DNA from: Byssothecium circinans
Taxonomy: Eukaryota > Ascomycota > Dothideomycetes > Pleosporales > Massarinaceae
Direction: 5' to 3'
Length of the DNA: 58,599 nucleotides
Assembly (NCBI GenBank): GCA_010015675.1
Contig: ML977059.1
Coordinates: 1-58,599, forward strand
Below are positions 1 to 11,737 of this stretch, in pieces. A program made the translations under genes and the position numbers. Each line of letters opens with the position of its first letter. The first letter of the stretch is position 1. A model generated the notes under the pieces. That model did no database searches, was not told the DNA's origin, and worked only from the letters and a program-made list of their open reading frames with translations.

Positions 1-1313
1 ACGAGCTCTTTCGGCCTAAAGCCCTGCTTCTTAAGACGCTTTGCCTCCTTAATTTGGAAGCGCTCAAGGAGCTGTCAGGATTGTGGTGTACATATTAATA
101 AGATAACGTCAAATAACACTCCAATAGGGCCATGTTTCCACCACTCCTCCATAAGCTTCTCCTCCTCATCCAAGTTCTCCTTGTTATTCTTAAACGCCTC
201 TTTGTCCTTGCCCCATATAACTGTTTAAGCGGCTAGGTTAATGATGTGGCACGTACAGCGTAGCCGACGATAGGGCGCGTAGAAGTTGTACTCCTCCAAC
301 AGCGCGTTAATTGCTAAGTTGTTATTTGTAGCGTTATTAAGTACAAAGTAACCCAGTTGCTTTTCACCGATTTCGAACGTCTCAAGCGTCGCTCGGACGA
401 CTGACGCGAGGTTCCTGCCTGAGTGCTTGCCGTGGAGCTCTAGCAGGCCGACGAGGTAGTCTAATACGCCTCCGCTCAAGCCCAGGTGGTGTACACATAT
501 CCTAGTGAGCGCTCGCTTACCTCTAGTTAACGTCTAATTGTCAAAACTTATATGTATAAGTAAACGCAATTACTTTAAGAAATTAATAACGGCGGGGATA
601 TAGGACTTATACTCACGGAGGATAGCGTCTTAGAGACTATTGCGACTCTGCCAGAGGCTTACTTCTGCCATAGGATTAGCGGCTTTAATTATTGCTCAAA
701 ACTCTGGTCTCTTAATAACGCGTAACGACTAGTTATTAGTAATCACCCAGTCTTTAACGGCTTCTTCAAATCGCACCTTAGAGAAGGCGCTAGCTAGCGC
801 GTTGGCAACTTCCTGAGAGACCTGAACCCCGTCTAACTGCATGGCTGTGAGGATTAATGACTGCCCTAGTGGTAAATTTAATTTAATTTTACCTTCCTTG
901 CTAATGCCGTGGCCGCGGACGTTCTGCTGTAGATAGGCGGCTGCTAAGCTCGTTAATTAATAGACGTTAAACTCGCTACCAGTTTTCTTGTGTTGATGGC
1001 AGTACTTGCAGAGCTAGAACTTCTTTTCTTGCTGTTAATGCCAAACTGGCCAGCCGTATTAATATATCCAGCTTGGCCTGCTACCTCGGCCGTGTTTATA
1101 AGCTCTCTTCTATAGATGAGGCACTCTCATCCATTCAAGGCCCTCCCACGTTGAATCGTCGTCGTTATCCACTGCTATATGGGCTTGGGCATCTGTATCG
1201 GTAGTCGATTCGTCGTTGGGTTCGGCGCGTAGAGAAGCGGGTTTTAGGCGCTGTTTCTTATGGTTTGTGAGCTGGACTTGGTCTTCAAAGGCTTTCTCAA
1301 GGTTCTGGTTCAT
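1..1313 (-). pseudogene. hAT-family transposase relic (partial, runs off window)
   Basis: Read on the minus strand from a start at 1313, this is a degraded hAT (Ac-like) transposase that continues past base 1. The order of remnants fits the family: an acidic N-terminus (1313-1110), a zinc-finger-like CKYCHQH segment near 1000, a region resembling the family's W...F..I...NP stretch near 700-780, the SFDN-TLT block near 540 (where the family has W), then VLNNATNNNLAINALLEEYN and CHIINLAA near 240-360. Several stops interrupt it. At least two sit where family members carry W or Q: TAG for W after SFDN, and TAA for Q after CHIINLAA. This G:C to A:T direction is typical of repeat-induced point mutation. 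It cannot make an active transposase. The family call is firm; the exact element ends are not resolved. Confidence 0.85.
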
Positions 1314-1500
1314 ATCTAGCGATTAAGGCGTGGGTAAGTAGTATGGTTAATATAAAATAGCGACAGTTAACGCGTCAATAAGCTTCTAAGTGCGTCTCTC
1401 GCTAGGGCTACCTATTAAGGACTAGCTTGACTGTTAATTAGCCAATAGAGTGACTCTACGCGACTACCTGGCACTTCTCCACCTAGCCTCTATCACGAAC

Positions 1501-1660
1501 TCAATTTGAACTCAATCAGCTCAATCAACTCAATCAACTTGAGCCTCTCTGATTGAGTTGAGTTGAGTTTGAGCGGCTCTCGAATTGAGTTGAGTTGAGT
1601 TGATAAACTCAATCAACTCAATCAAGTAATTGGGTTCGAGTTGATTGTTGACAAGTCTAG
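1501..1660. repeat. TTGAG/CTCAA array at the hAT element end
   Basis: Blocks of CTCAATCAA and TTGAGTTGAG alternate in both orientations across this stretch, so the strand can fold on itself several times. It lies between the transposase start and the truncated rhodanese-like gene, where the 5' end of the hAT element should be. hAT elements commonly carry short subterminal repeats bound by the transposase, so that is the likeliest explanation. No 8-bp target duplication could be set because the left end is outside the window. Confidence 0.6.
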
Positions 1661-1719
1661 CCAGGTTGATCGTACTGTACGCACAAAATCGAGATATTGA
1701 TGCGCAATGCTGACTCTTT

Positions 1720-2070
1720 AACGATAAGGGGGGAACCATTCGCGGTTCGATCAACTTACCAGCACAGAGTTTGTATCCCACTCTTCCTACGCTCTATACG
1801 CTGCTCACGAGCGCTGATATCAAATGCGTCATATGGTACTGCGGTAGGTTACAGTATCATTTGCCATAGACGTAAAGCAACTAATGTTGCTAAGGATCCT
1901 CACAGCATCGGGGACTTCGTGCTGCCGCTTGGATGGACGACTTTATCAAGGAGCAAGGGCATCCAAGCATGAAGAGCTTCATGCTACTTGGAGGTATCAA
2001 AGGATGGGCAAATGCAGGAGCTGAGTACACAAAGCTAATGGACGAGTATCAAGAGGATGTCTGGGGTTAG
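1720..2070 (+). pseudogene. 5'-truncated rhodanese / Cdc25-like phosphatase gene
   Basis: Two coding pieces join across a 51-bp intron (1844-1894, GTAGGT...CTAAT...AAG): about 1720-1843 and 1895-2070. The joined product contains GGTIRGSINLPAQSLYP, VIWYCGSSQHRGLRAAAW with the complete C-x5-R active-site loop, and LLGGIKGWANAG near the C-terminus, ending at TAG 2068-2070. This is a single-domain rhodanese-like (Ych1/Arr2-type) phosphatase or arsenate-reductase-like protein, normally with 40-60 more N-terminal residues. Upstream of about 1720 the frame meets TGA and no start is visible. The break lies next to the hAT element end, so insertion or deletion by the element is the simplest cause. The catalytic half is intact, which suggests recent loss. 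An upstream exon beyond the element is an alternative. Confidence 0.7.
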
Positions 2071-3409
2071 CCTGACGTCCATCCAAGGTGCCCGGGAAAC
2101 CCACCACGCCTTCCATCCAATTCCCTCCCCAAAATTTGAAATACAACCACATATCAGCGAGACATAGCAACGCACAGAATACAACACAGTCACCCAAGAC
2201 ATCACCGGTGACATGATGAGCATGATATTGTAACTTACGCACGCAAACACGTCCCAATATGCAACGTCGTCGACGACGGCGAAAATGTCTTTTCAGTCTG
2301 GTTTTAAGCATAAAAAAAAGCACCAGTCCGTATGGAAAGAACACTCAGCACTCCCCACTCCCCTCCCCACACATACTATCCACCCGACTTTTGAAGACCA
2401 AAGAGCTAAAGACGCATGTGAGTATATCGACATAGTATATCCTTGTAAAACGCAAAGCGAGCCTCCTGAAAACCGTGCTTACTCGCTCGCTCGCTCCCTC
2501 CCTCCACGCACTCACTCACTCATCAAATCAGGCATTTCGTTATGAAGCACTCAACTTAGCACGCGTGAGCCTGATTTGGCCTTGGTGGAAAGACGGAAAA
2601 GCACGGAAGAAAGGAAATAACAGCAGCGGGAAGCAATATCAGCATCAGCGTTAGCAAAACAAGCTTTAAAAAGTCATAACATCTTGATTCCCGTATAAAT
2701 CCCAACCCCTCACGCGCCCGTCGTATTATACGACGCTTGATCTAGGGAAGAAGAACGAGAGAGGAAAACAACCCAAAAACAACCAAACCAACCAAACCAC
2801 CGCCCCGCCGCGTATAAGTTGCCATGTATGCATCAGCGCCCAGCTCCGTTCCATTCTCTGCGATGACAACGAAACCCCCAATCCCATCCACACTGCTCAC
2901 TCCTAGATCAACCACCCTCACGATTTTAGAAAGGAAAAAAAAGACTGGAAAAATCGACCAAGGCTCCTCAGACTGGACCTTTTCAGCTCCGCAACCCCGG
3001 CATTTCCGATATGATACAGGGAATTAGGTAGACCTATGAGTTATGAGGGCGACACGCGCCCAGACCAGAGCAGGAAACGGGGTAATAACAAAAAGAGTAA
3101 AAAACAAAAAACACAAAAAACATATTGACCCAGAGTTATAGAGTGAGATGAACAAGATGATTGATGATGGATGATGGGGATGGGAGATGCGCATCCAATG
3201 CCAGCCGGGAAAAGTAAAAACTCCTGTGCGGGGGGAATAACTGCAGAAAGGTCAAATGTCCGCCCACTTTGTAGGAAAGAAGCCCGGGGTAGTAAAATGG
3301 ACATAAGCGAAGTATGTGGGAAAAGGATATGAGAGTCCGTCGCAACGCCACGCTGTACAAGATGCTGAAGAGGCCCACACACAAAGGGCAAAAAGGAGAT
3401 GGAAGTGGC
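2071..3409. other. Intergenic, 3' side of both neighbours
   Basis: No convincing gene is seen. Short open frames here lack family features and cross stops when extended. The right half probably holds the 3' UTR of the ptaB-like gene, which ends at 3410 on the minus strand. Purine-rich and A-rich tracts occur at about 2750-2800 and 2930-2960. Confidence 0.5.
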
Positions 3410-5906
3410 TCAGTTGCCACCCTTTATTCGCTTGCCGCCTCCCACTCTTGGACTCGCTTTGACTTTGGGCGCACCATTCACGTCCCCTCCACCATCATCG
3501 CCGTCCATCTTGGCTGTACTCCTTCGCCGTTTGTTGGGGATATGCGGAGAGGTGTTCATGCTAGCAGCGTTACTGCTTTGGCTATGTTGGGCGATCATAG
3601 GGTGAGAAGCCGGCGATGGTGTGTGGCTCTGGTGCATAAGTTGTGGCGAGCTCATATTGCCATTGGGAAGCAGTTGGTTCTGCAGCGCCGGAGACATGAA
3701 TTGCTGGTTGGGTGGCATCCCAGGCGGCATATTCGAAGGTGTTCGGGACCCCGGAGGCATGCCAGGTTGTGGAGGTTGCTGCATTCCCTGTCCAGGGGGC
3801 ATACCGGCCGCTGACATCCGGGCTTCTGCCACTGTGGCCAAGCCAGTAGCGTTCGACTGTAGGTTGTTCCATTGCTCCATTGCTTCTGACGGTGTAACTC
3901 CCGCCTGATCGACGTAGAATGCCATGAGGCTGCTCATGGTGTTCATTGTCTCGTTGATCTACCATCTGTGAGCGGGAAGAAGGCACCAGTGTCCGCTCCA
4001 ATGAGCTTACCTCGAGGTAGTGTTGTAGTAGAGGCGACACGCCCCATTCAGTGACATCTGCTGCAGGTAGTCGGGATTTGGGTAAAGTCGGTTCCACCGG
4101 TACTTGCTGTGCCCGGTTTTGTTTTTGCTTGGAATTCTTGTTCATCCGGGGCGATTGTTGAGCGTTGAGTGGATTGATCTCCTCTTGCTGAAAAAGACCT
4201 TCGAGGACATTGCGAGGTATATATTGTTGATGGTTGGACGTCTCAAACTGCAGCCATTCCATCTTGTCATTGTTGTTCACCCAGAACGCAGTCAGTTTAC
4301 CCGTGCATACAACCTATCCATGTTAGCACAGCCATATCCAGTGTACCGGCGGGAGCTTACCTGGCATTGGTTACTGTAGGTATAGATAAACTTTGCCCGG
4401 TCGCAAGTGACCTTCATTTCAGTGGCTGAAGTCTTCTCGGTCGGGCAATCCAAAGTGATCTGGAGAGATTCAACGTCGGCGTTGAACTGGGTGAAGAAAT
4501 ACCGCGGTAGTGCAGCGGTTACTATCTCGAATTGTTTCGACCTTGCCGATGCATTGCTCAAGAGGGTATGGATAAATGAACCAGTTTCAGTGAAGAACTT
4601 GTTCACAAAGTCTACCCAGACTTCGATCCGATTTGAATCGTCACGCGAAGACTGAAACTGTCAGTAAGCTCCATCATGACTCCAATACAGCTGTACGTAC
4701 ACTAAACCTCCCAAGCTGGTCAACAAAGTTCATCAATCTCAAAGTCCCATGGCCTCCATTTAGCGAATTTTGCTGAGCGTGCTGCAGCTGTTGTTGCCTC
4801 ATTAAATTTATACGCTGTGCTTGGGCATGTGCGTTCATTTGAGCATGCGCCTGCGCCTGCGCTTGAGCTTGTTGCTGTGGGTTCATGGCCGGATTCCGCT
4901 GTTGACCCTGAGGCTGGTTCTGTGGAGGTTGATTCGGTTGCTGTTGCATATTAGGCGGCTGGTTCGGGGCCGGTGTCTGCTGGGGAGGCTGAGGCCCCGA
5001 TTGTGGCTGTTGTTGCGGTGTTGGTTGAGGAGCGGGAGATGATTGTCCTTGACTCATGGCGGACGGAGGACGAAGTGGACCCTGCGACGGTTGCGATGTC
5101 GGCGGCGGTGCCTGGCTTGCAGGCTGGCTGTGATTGCTCTGCTGGGAGTGTGCCGCCTGCATGGCAATGGCTTGTGCCTGATGTTGCTGCTGCATTTGTT
5201 GCTGCTGGTGTTGAGCTTGTTGGTGCTGTTGCGCATGCGCCTGAGCTTGGGCATGAGCTTGAGCTTGAGCTTGTTGTTGCGCGTGCGCCATAGCTGCGGC
5301 CTGCGGATTGCTTGTCGCCTGCTGTTGCTGATGTTGCTGATGTTGTTGCTGCTGCTGTTGTTGCATTGCTTGTTGCTGTTGCTGTTGCATCTGTTGGCGG
5401 AGGTGAGGAGGGAGGCTGGGGAAGGGTTGGCCGCCCATCTGTTGTTGCATCTGGGCAAGCTGTTGGGGGTTCATGTGACTTATTTGTTGGGGAAAGCCCA
5501 TTCCGCCCATGCCGTTCTGCTGCTGTGCGAGCATTTGCTGCTGCTGTTGACGTTGGAGCATTGCTTGTTGCTGCGCAGACCGCTGCTGGAGGATTGCGGG
5601 ATTCACTAGGATGGGTCAGTATATGGGGAGTACAATGGACGCACTGGACTCACTCAGGTGCTGCTGTTGCTGCTGCTGGAACATGTGCTGCTGCTGAGGC
5701 TGCAAATGCGAGAGGGCATGGGCATTGGGGCCTACACCTGGCTGCATGCCCATCATGGGACCGGCCTGGCTGGCGGGGCCATTGGGACCAGATACTCCAG
5801 GATGCATCATGCCAGGTTGCATAGGGTGACCGGGACCGGGACCGCCCATCATCGGGCCCTGATGCATCGGCATGCTCTGACCAGGAAAGGGTGACGCTTG
5901 CATCAT
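3410..5906 (-). CDS. ptaB: LIM-domain-binding (LDB/SEUSS-type) transcriptional regulator, PtaB-like
   Basis: Five exons: 5906-5654, 5605-4701, 4651-4361, 4313-4011 and 3958-3410, with 48-52 bp introns that keep frame; 766 aa from the chosen start. The N-terminal third is Gln/Met/Pro-rich with long CAG-type glutamine runs. The conserved LIM-binding domain follows, from RLMNFVDQLGRF through NRIEVWVDFVNKFF to FWVNNNDKMEWLQFE. The C-terminus holds a basic KRRR patch. Family members (Aspergillus PtaB, yeast Mfg1, fission yeast Adn1) act in the nucleus with Flo8/SomA-type partners on adhesion and morphogenesis genes. The ATGATG at 5906 was chosen for its good context; the same frame stays open to an ATG at 6095, adding 63 residues. 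It is divergent from the V-ATPase gene. Confidence 0.88.
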
Positions 5907-8032
5907 GGTGATAGTGCGCGGAGCGGCGGGCAGACTCGCTGTCGTCGGAACCGGCTGCGGAGAGCAAGGGACTGCAGTCGCGGGGCAACCGAATAGCGGG
6001 CGTGCCTGAGGAGACTGAAGGCGAGCTGTGGTGGTGGATACTATCGTCGTCCGATATGCATGCCCGTCGGGGGGAGTGCTGGGCTCGTTGGGCAAGTCAA
6101 GCGGCGGGCGTCGCGATGGCGATGGGCGCGCTGGGAGGCGCTCTGCGCAGCGAGCGAAGAGGCGACGTCGAGGGCTGCCGGGTCTCTATTGCGCAGCGAA
6201 GGGCGCAAGCGACGGGCAGTCGAGGGGTGTGGTGGTGTGCAGGTTGGATGCAGTGCGGGATGCTCTGGTGTCGGTCGAGTGTCGTGTCGCGCATGCGTCC
6301 CGCTGGCGTGGGTGGGCAGAGCAGTGGCAGTGGCCGCCAATTCGGGATGCTTCAGACGGGCAGACGGGCAGACGGGCAGACGAGAGGCTGCAATGGGCGG
6401 CGCGGAGTGCTCTTGACCAGCGCGTCGCGGCGGGTCGAGTCGAGGCGGCGTTGCAACCGCAGGCCCGAAAAGTCGCTCGATGCGATGAGCAGGGGACGCG
6501 GGACTCGTCGTGGTGGAGGGTGATGAGAGATGGCGCATGCCCTGAGACGGCTGACGATCAAGCCTGTCCTCGTCCTCTCCTTTCGATACCGCTGTCGGCC
6601 TGGGCGCTGTAATTTATCCCCAGCACGTCGGGCCAGAAGTCGGGCCAGATACGCCAAACGCAGTGCAAAGACGTCAATATACGGCTGCAAAGAGTCAAAG
6701 TCAAATAAACAGCCAGAGCATCTGCTGCGATTTGGTAGTCGTTGAGGTGTCTTTTTGCGCCCGCTCGTCAACCCGGGTGGTCGCTCAGGTGTGAGCTGCG
6801 TGCTGAGTAATTGTAAAGATAAGGCTTGGCGAAAGATATCTCACGTGGTTCGACATTCGGCCAATGGCAGCGCGAGCAGGATGGTGCTAACTTTTCACGC
6901 CCGTGCACGAGCCTCAACCTTTTCTTCGCTGCGTCGACATTCTCTCCACCCACCTCACTCACTCCGCACATCGACTGCGACGTCCATGTCCGCTATTGCA
7001 TGCCACCAGCTACCTCCCCCCGTGTTCTAGTTCTCGCTGCCGTGTAAGTTTGCTCCTCCTCTTCCGCCGCCCTGAGTGATGATACCCCAACTTCTTCTTT
7101 TCCCAGCAGAGTCGACCTTGAAGAAATCTACGCTGTCCGGGCGCCTTTCGCAGGGCGCCTGCTACTTGCCAGTACTTTCGTCTGACACCTCTCTCTCCCA
7201 ATTGCCGAGCTACACCTTCTCTATGGCGGCTCGCTGACCGCACAGCAGGCTTACCCGTAGTTTCGACCACACACGTAGCTGCCCCCTGCAACTTCGTACG
7301 AGTTTACAAAGGCTTCCGTTTGAAGAGACGCGTCGCTACCTGCGTACGCTCGTCATGCATCATCATACGAACTGTGCAAAGTGATCTTCCGGCGCATCTT
7401 CACTGACTGCAGGCTCCAGAGGACGCTCGCCCATACCAGGTCAGTACCCAACAGCCCTTTGCACACCTCTCCATTATGATGAAAACCTTTCCACATTCGC
7501 AGTTTCCACGCTAGCCGTCGCTTGAACCTATTGAGACGGACGATGAGCGTCATAACCTTCCTTGGATGTCTGATTTGCCCAACTCTGCACTGTTTATAGC
7601 TTGCTCAGCATGACCACTGCTGACCAGACTCTCAGGTGTTGAGGAATTAGTGTTCATTCAGGCGGATGGGAGGGAAAGCAGACCTTGAATCTCTTGCCGC
7701 GTTGTGGGATTGAAACAAAGATGCTCTGCCCTGTAGATAGAATTCAAATTATGTACTGCATTCTTCCGTTATCCGTACTTTCGCTGGGCATTATGAAGTG
7801 CTGCCGTTCGCTATTCACACCAACACCGATGCGGAGAGTGGAGAGCAGAGGCTTAATCATCCAGCCCACGCTAATCCCGGTCAGAGCTTCCTCCCACTTC
7901 GACCGCCGACCGCATAGCTCCGGCATCTAGCATCGCATCACCACCACCACGACCAAGCAAGCCACGCCTGCTGGCCCTGCACCGATACAGAATCCCCAAT
8001 ACCCTCTAGAACTACGCCACGATACCGCCGCC
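5907..8032. promoter_or_regulatory. Divergent intergenic region between ptaB and V-ATPase B
   Basis: This 2.1-kb stretch must hold the promoters and 5' UTRs of both flanking genes. The ptaB side (6000-6550) is strongly G+C-rich. Open frames here overlap each other on both strands, none shows a recognisable domain, and they are best explained by base composition. A CT-rich tract lies at about 7040-7110. Confidence 0.5.
6353..6382. repeat. 8-bp tandem repeat (CAGACGGG)
   Basis: The unit CAGACGGG is repeated about 3.7 times in the G+C-rich upstream region of the ptaB-like gene. It is likely a simple slippage repeat and no function is visible. Confidence 0.85.
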
Positions 8033-9912
8033 ATGCCCGACGTCGTGGATCCCCGTATGATGAAGGTCCAGCCTCGCATACGGTACAACACCATCGGCGG
8101 CGTCAACGGCCCGTTGGTCATTCTCGAGAGTGTGCGTGGCGCCCCGAGCTAGGAACAATAACACACAGGCTTACACATGTATCGCGCAGGTCAAATTCCC
8201 AAAGTACAACGAGATTGTGTCTCTCTCACTGCCCGATGGCACTGAGCGCTCTGGTCAAGTCTTGGAAGCTAGAGGTAGGCAGCTCCCATGTCCAACACCA
8301 CCACCACAACTAACACTATCCAGGCAACCGAGCCGTCGTGCAGGTAGCTACCACCCAACGTCTTATCGGCTCCCTCTGATCGCAGCGCAGGTCTTCGAAG
8401 GCACGTCGGGCATCGATGTCAAAAAGGTACATACGTCACCGTCGAGGAAGTGGAATGCATCTGACAAGGGTAGACGAAAGTCGAGTTCACCGGCCATAGC
8501 TTGAAGCTTGGTGTCTCCGAGGATATGTTGGGTCGTATCTTCGATGGTTCCGGTCGGGCTATTGACAAGGGCCCCAAGGTGCTTGCAGAGGACTACCTGG
8601 ACATCAACGGCAGTCCTATCAACCCCTACTCTCGAGTATGCCTTCCACACCTTGCTTGATGGCAACATACTTAGTGTGCTCAGGTGTATCCCGAAGAAAT
8701 GATTTCCACCGGTATCTCCGCCATCGACACGATGAACTCGATCGCTCGTGGCCAGAAGATCCCCATCTTCTCAGCATCCGGTCTGCCGCACAATGAGATC
8801 GCCGCACAGATTTGTCGACAAGCTGGCTTGGTTGGGAAGCCCACCAAGGGCGTCCATGACGGACACGAGGAGAACTTCTCCATTGTCTTCGGCGCCATGG
8901 GTGTCAATCTAGAAACAAGCCGCTTCTTCACGAGAGATTTCGAGGAGAACGGCAGCATGGAGCGTGTCACCCTGTTCTTGAACTTGGCAAACGACCCGAC
9001 GTATGTGCTCACTCCCATGCTGCTTGCGCTATACACTAACTTGCTGCAGTATCGAACGTATCATTACCCCCCGTCTTGCCCTCACCACCGCCGAATACTA
9101 CGCGTACCAGCTCGAGAAGCACGTCTTGGTCATTCTCACTGATCTCTCATCCTACTGCGATGCCCTTCGTGAGGTGTCCGCGGCCCGAGAAGAAGTGCCC
9201 GGTCGTCGTGGTTATCCTGGTTACATGTACACGGATTTGTCTACCATCTACGAGCGTGCCGGTCGAGTGGAGGGACGAAACGGCTCCATTACTCAAATCC
9301 CCATTTTGACAATGCCTAACGATGGTATGACGCAAAGTGCCTGTCTAGCATGTGTGATGCCGCTAATGTGTCTCAGATATCACGCATCCCATCCCCGATT
9401 TGACTGGTTACATTACAGAAGGACAAATCTTCATCGACCGTCAGCTCGACAACAAGGGTATCTACCCGCCCATCAACGTGCTTCCATCCCTCTCCCGCCT
9501 CATGAAGTCTGCCATTGGCGAGGGCCGCACACGGAAGGACCATGGTGATGTTTCCAACCAGCTGTACGCCAAATACGCCATTGGTCGTGATGCTGCCGCC
9601 ATGAAAGCTGTCGTTGGTGAGGAAGCTCTGTCATCCGAAGATAAACTTTCGCTCGAATTCTTGGAAAAGTTCGAACGCACTTTCATCGCCCAGTCGCCTT
9701 ACGAGTCTCGCTCCATCCACGAATCCTTGGACCTCGCCTGGTCGTTGCTTAGGATCTATCCCAAAGAACTTCTCAACCGTATCCCGGCCAAGGTCTTGGA
9801 TCAGTACTATGCTAGGAGCCGGGAAAGCAAGAAGGAGAAGAAGGGCAACAAGGACACGAGAGATAACTCGGGTGAGGGGCAGCAGGATGGCGAGAACTTG
9901 ATCGATGTGTGA
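8033..9912 (+). CDS. vma-2: V-type proton ATPase catalytic-sector subunit B
   Basis: Eight exons: 8033-8131, 8190-8274, 8324-8343, 8391-8426, 8474-8635, 8684-9000, 9050-9324 and 9377-9912; 509 aa, the usual length. The ATG sits in a strong context (GCCGCC ATG C). Conserved blocks include [68 protein letters not shown] (read as [10 protein letters not shown]), [14 protein letters not shown] and [11 protein letters not shown]. Subunit B alternates with A in the V1 hexamer that hydrolyses ATP to acidify vacuoles and endosomes. The C-terminal tail is Lys/Glu/Asp-rich and variable. Exon 3 is only 20 nt. Identification is very secure. Confidence 0.97.
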
Positions 9913-10419
9913 GGGTAGAGATGCCAGGGGTATGCGATGTTTGAGTCTATTCCTTCGTCCATAGATCACGATTGCGATGAGGCTGCGTCTGAATGGCAAG
10001 CGTCAGTGTAGGTTGGGGTTGTCTTGAGTATATATGAAGCCTTTTCATTTGCAGTGTAAGTGTTCTAGTGGAGGTGAGGCTGATGCGCATATATGCGGGT
10101 GAAGACTTGCCATAACTTCATTGGTCCGCTTGTGCGGTTGCCATGATGGAAGCTGCGATGCACTGGGGCTATGACTAATCACACTGGGTCAGAGAGATTC
10201 GTCTTCCCCAACCATTTCACCCACCCTCCTTTTGGTCAATTCTGCTGACATCTGAACCCAAAGCAGCCGATGTCTCGTCATAGATTGCACAAGGGGATAA
10301 TTAAACTATTCCACTTCAGCATATCACGTATTGTCAACTCAGACTCGGAAGGCCTCGAATCCTGCGTCAAATGATTGTTCTACGCTGCGTACATGGTAAA
10401 GCTACAGATATCCATTCCG
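9913..10419. other. Convergent intergenic region
   Basis: This holds the 3' ends of the V-ATPase gene (+) and the dioxygenase gene (-). No gene or strong structure was seen. Confidence 0.5.
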
Positions 10420-11737
10420 TTACTCTTCAAAAGGTGTCTCGTACGGCGCTTCAGCCTGCGGCGTAATCCTCGCCAAATGCCTCCTCTGCCCGTCGTCCCA
10501 GTCCAACAACGCCGAGTGCGCAGTAACCCTGTTGTCCCAAACCACAACGGTACCCGCTGCCCACTTCACACGAGCCTGGAAATCCTGGCCTTTGGCGATG
10601 TGATCATACAAGAATTTGAGCAGAAAGTCACTCTCCTCTTTCTTGTATCCGACGATGCGGCGAGTGAATTGCGGGTTCACAAACAGAGCTTTCTCGCCGG
10701 TCGCGGGATGAGTTCGGACAAGAGGATGGATCGAAGTGACTGGCTCGCGACGGACAATACCCCCTCGGCTTCGGCTATTCTCAGCTTGTTCGATACCTAC
10801 ACAGTGGTTAGCCGCCGCGGAATTACAACCTCAAGAGTTACTGACCGGAATGAACAGCCTTCAATCCGTGAAGCCTCTTTCGGAATTCGGGCGATAGCCT
10901 CCGATATGCTACCGCCTGGTTGACGAACAGAGTATCGCCCCCTGCAGTTGGTCCATCCAATAGATACAAGAAAGTTGTACCCGGCGGTTGCTTCTCATAT
11001 GTTACGTCTGAGTGCCAGGTCACAGAGTTGGTGCTTTCAGCGAAGAAGTCACGAACAGTTGTGTCTTCTGCGCCGCGGTGAACAAGGTGAACTTCTGGAT
11101 GACCTGCTGGACCGCCGGACGTTGGGTGGATGTGGTGGCGACCAAAGTAGCCTCCGAAGTTGAGAGCTTCGGTGATGGGAAGGTCGGCGAAGTCCTGGTC
11201 ACGGAATGCTAGAGGACATCAGCCACATTCGAGGACCATGTACTCGACACCTACCAACAACCTTGTTCTGAGCGACGAAGAGTGCCAGCTCATCTTTCCC
11301 GGCGTCATTGAGTTTGCTCAGTTGCACACCAGCGACCTCAGCACCAATGTTACCGGTGAGCTCAGTGACCTTGGCGTCCTTCAAAAGGTTCGAAAAGCTC
11401 CTGTCGGCGTCTTTACCATGCTCATAGTGCTCAAAAGGCTCTAGAGGCGGATACCTTCATACATTAGTGTATGCCACCCGGAAGGAGCAAGTGCAACGTA
11501 CTTTGTCTCTGGCCAAGTCGGGAGGTAGTTTGGGTATTTGGCAGGTGGCTGCTTTCCCGTTCCTTTCAACTCGGCATCGGCTGAGAAGGCTTTCGGACCA
11601 CTGTTGAAGGCCACCTTGACTTATCAGCAAAGATGAACCTCATTGAGACAATACCGTCCTACCTTATACTGTCCGGTGCCATAGTGGTTATAGCCGACAG
11701 CGGGCTGCGCTGGCTGTTCGATAAGAGCGGGAGCCAT
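10420..11737 (-). CDS. TauD/TfdA-family Fe(II)/2-oxoglutarate dioxygenase, probable sulfonate dioxygenase
   Basis: Five exons: 11737-11663, 11614-11502, 11454-11255, 11208-10846 and 10796-10420; 375 aa, all joins in phase. The iron-binding H-x-D is in SVTWHSDVTYEKQPPG; the second histidine is in WDNRVTAHSALLDW; the 2-oxoglutarate-binding arginine is in QRRHLARITP. These are the TauD/Jlp1 signatures. Family enzymes cleave taurine or alkyl-sulfonates to sulfite and an aldehyde, or hydroxylate related carboxylates. The next gene, divergently transcribed, is a Dal5-type anion transporter, which supports a role in sulfonate use, though the substrate is inferred. No signal peptide is visible, so the enzyme is probably cytosolic. 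Confidence 0.92.

Noticed and set aside
4821..5824. Plus-strand frames rich in Leu, Ala and Val opposite ptaB.
   Set aside because: They are antisense translations of the CAG-rich glutamine tract, not genes.
6000..6770. Many long overlapping frames on both strands upstream of ptaB.
   Set aside because: Very high G+C makes stops rare. The products are Arg/Ala/Gly-rich without motifs and contradict one another.
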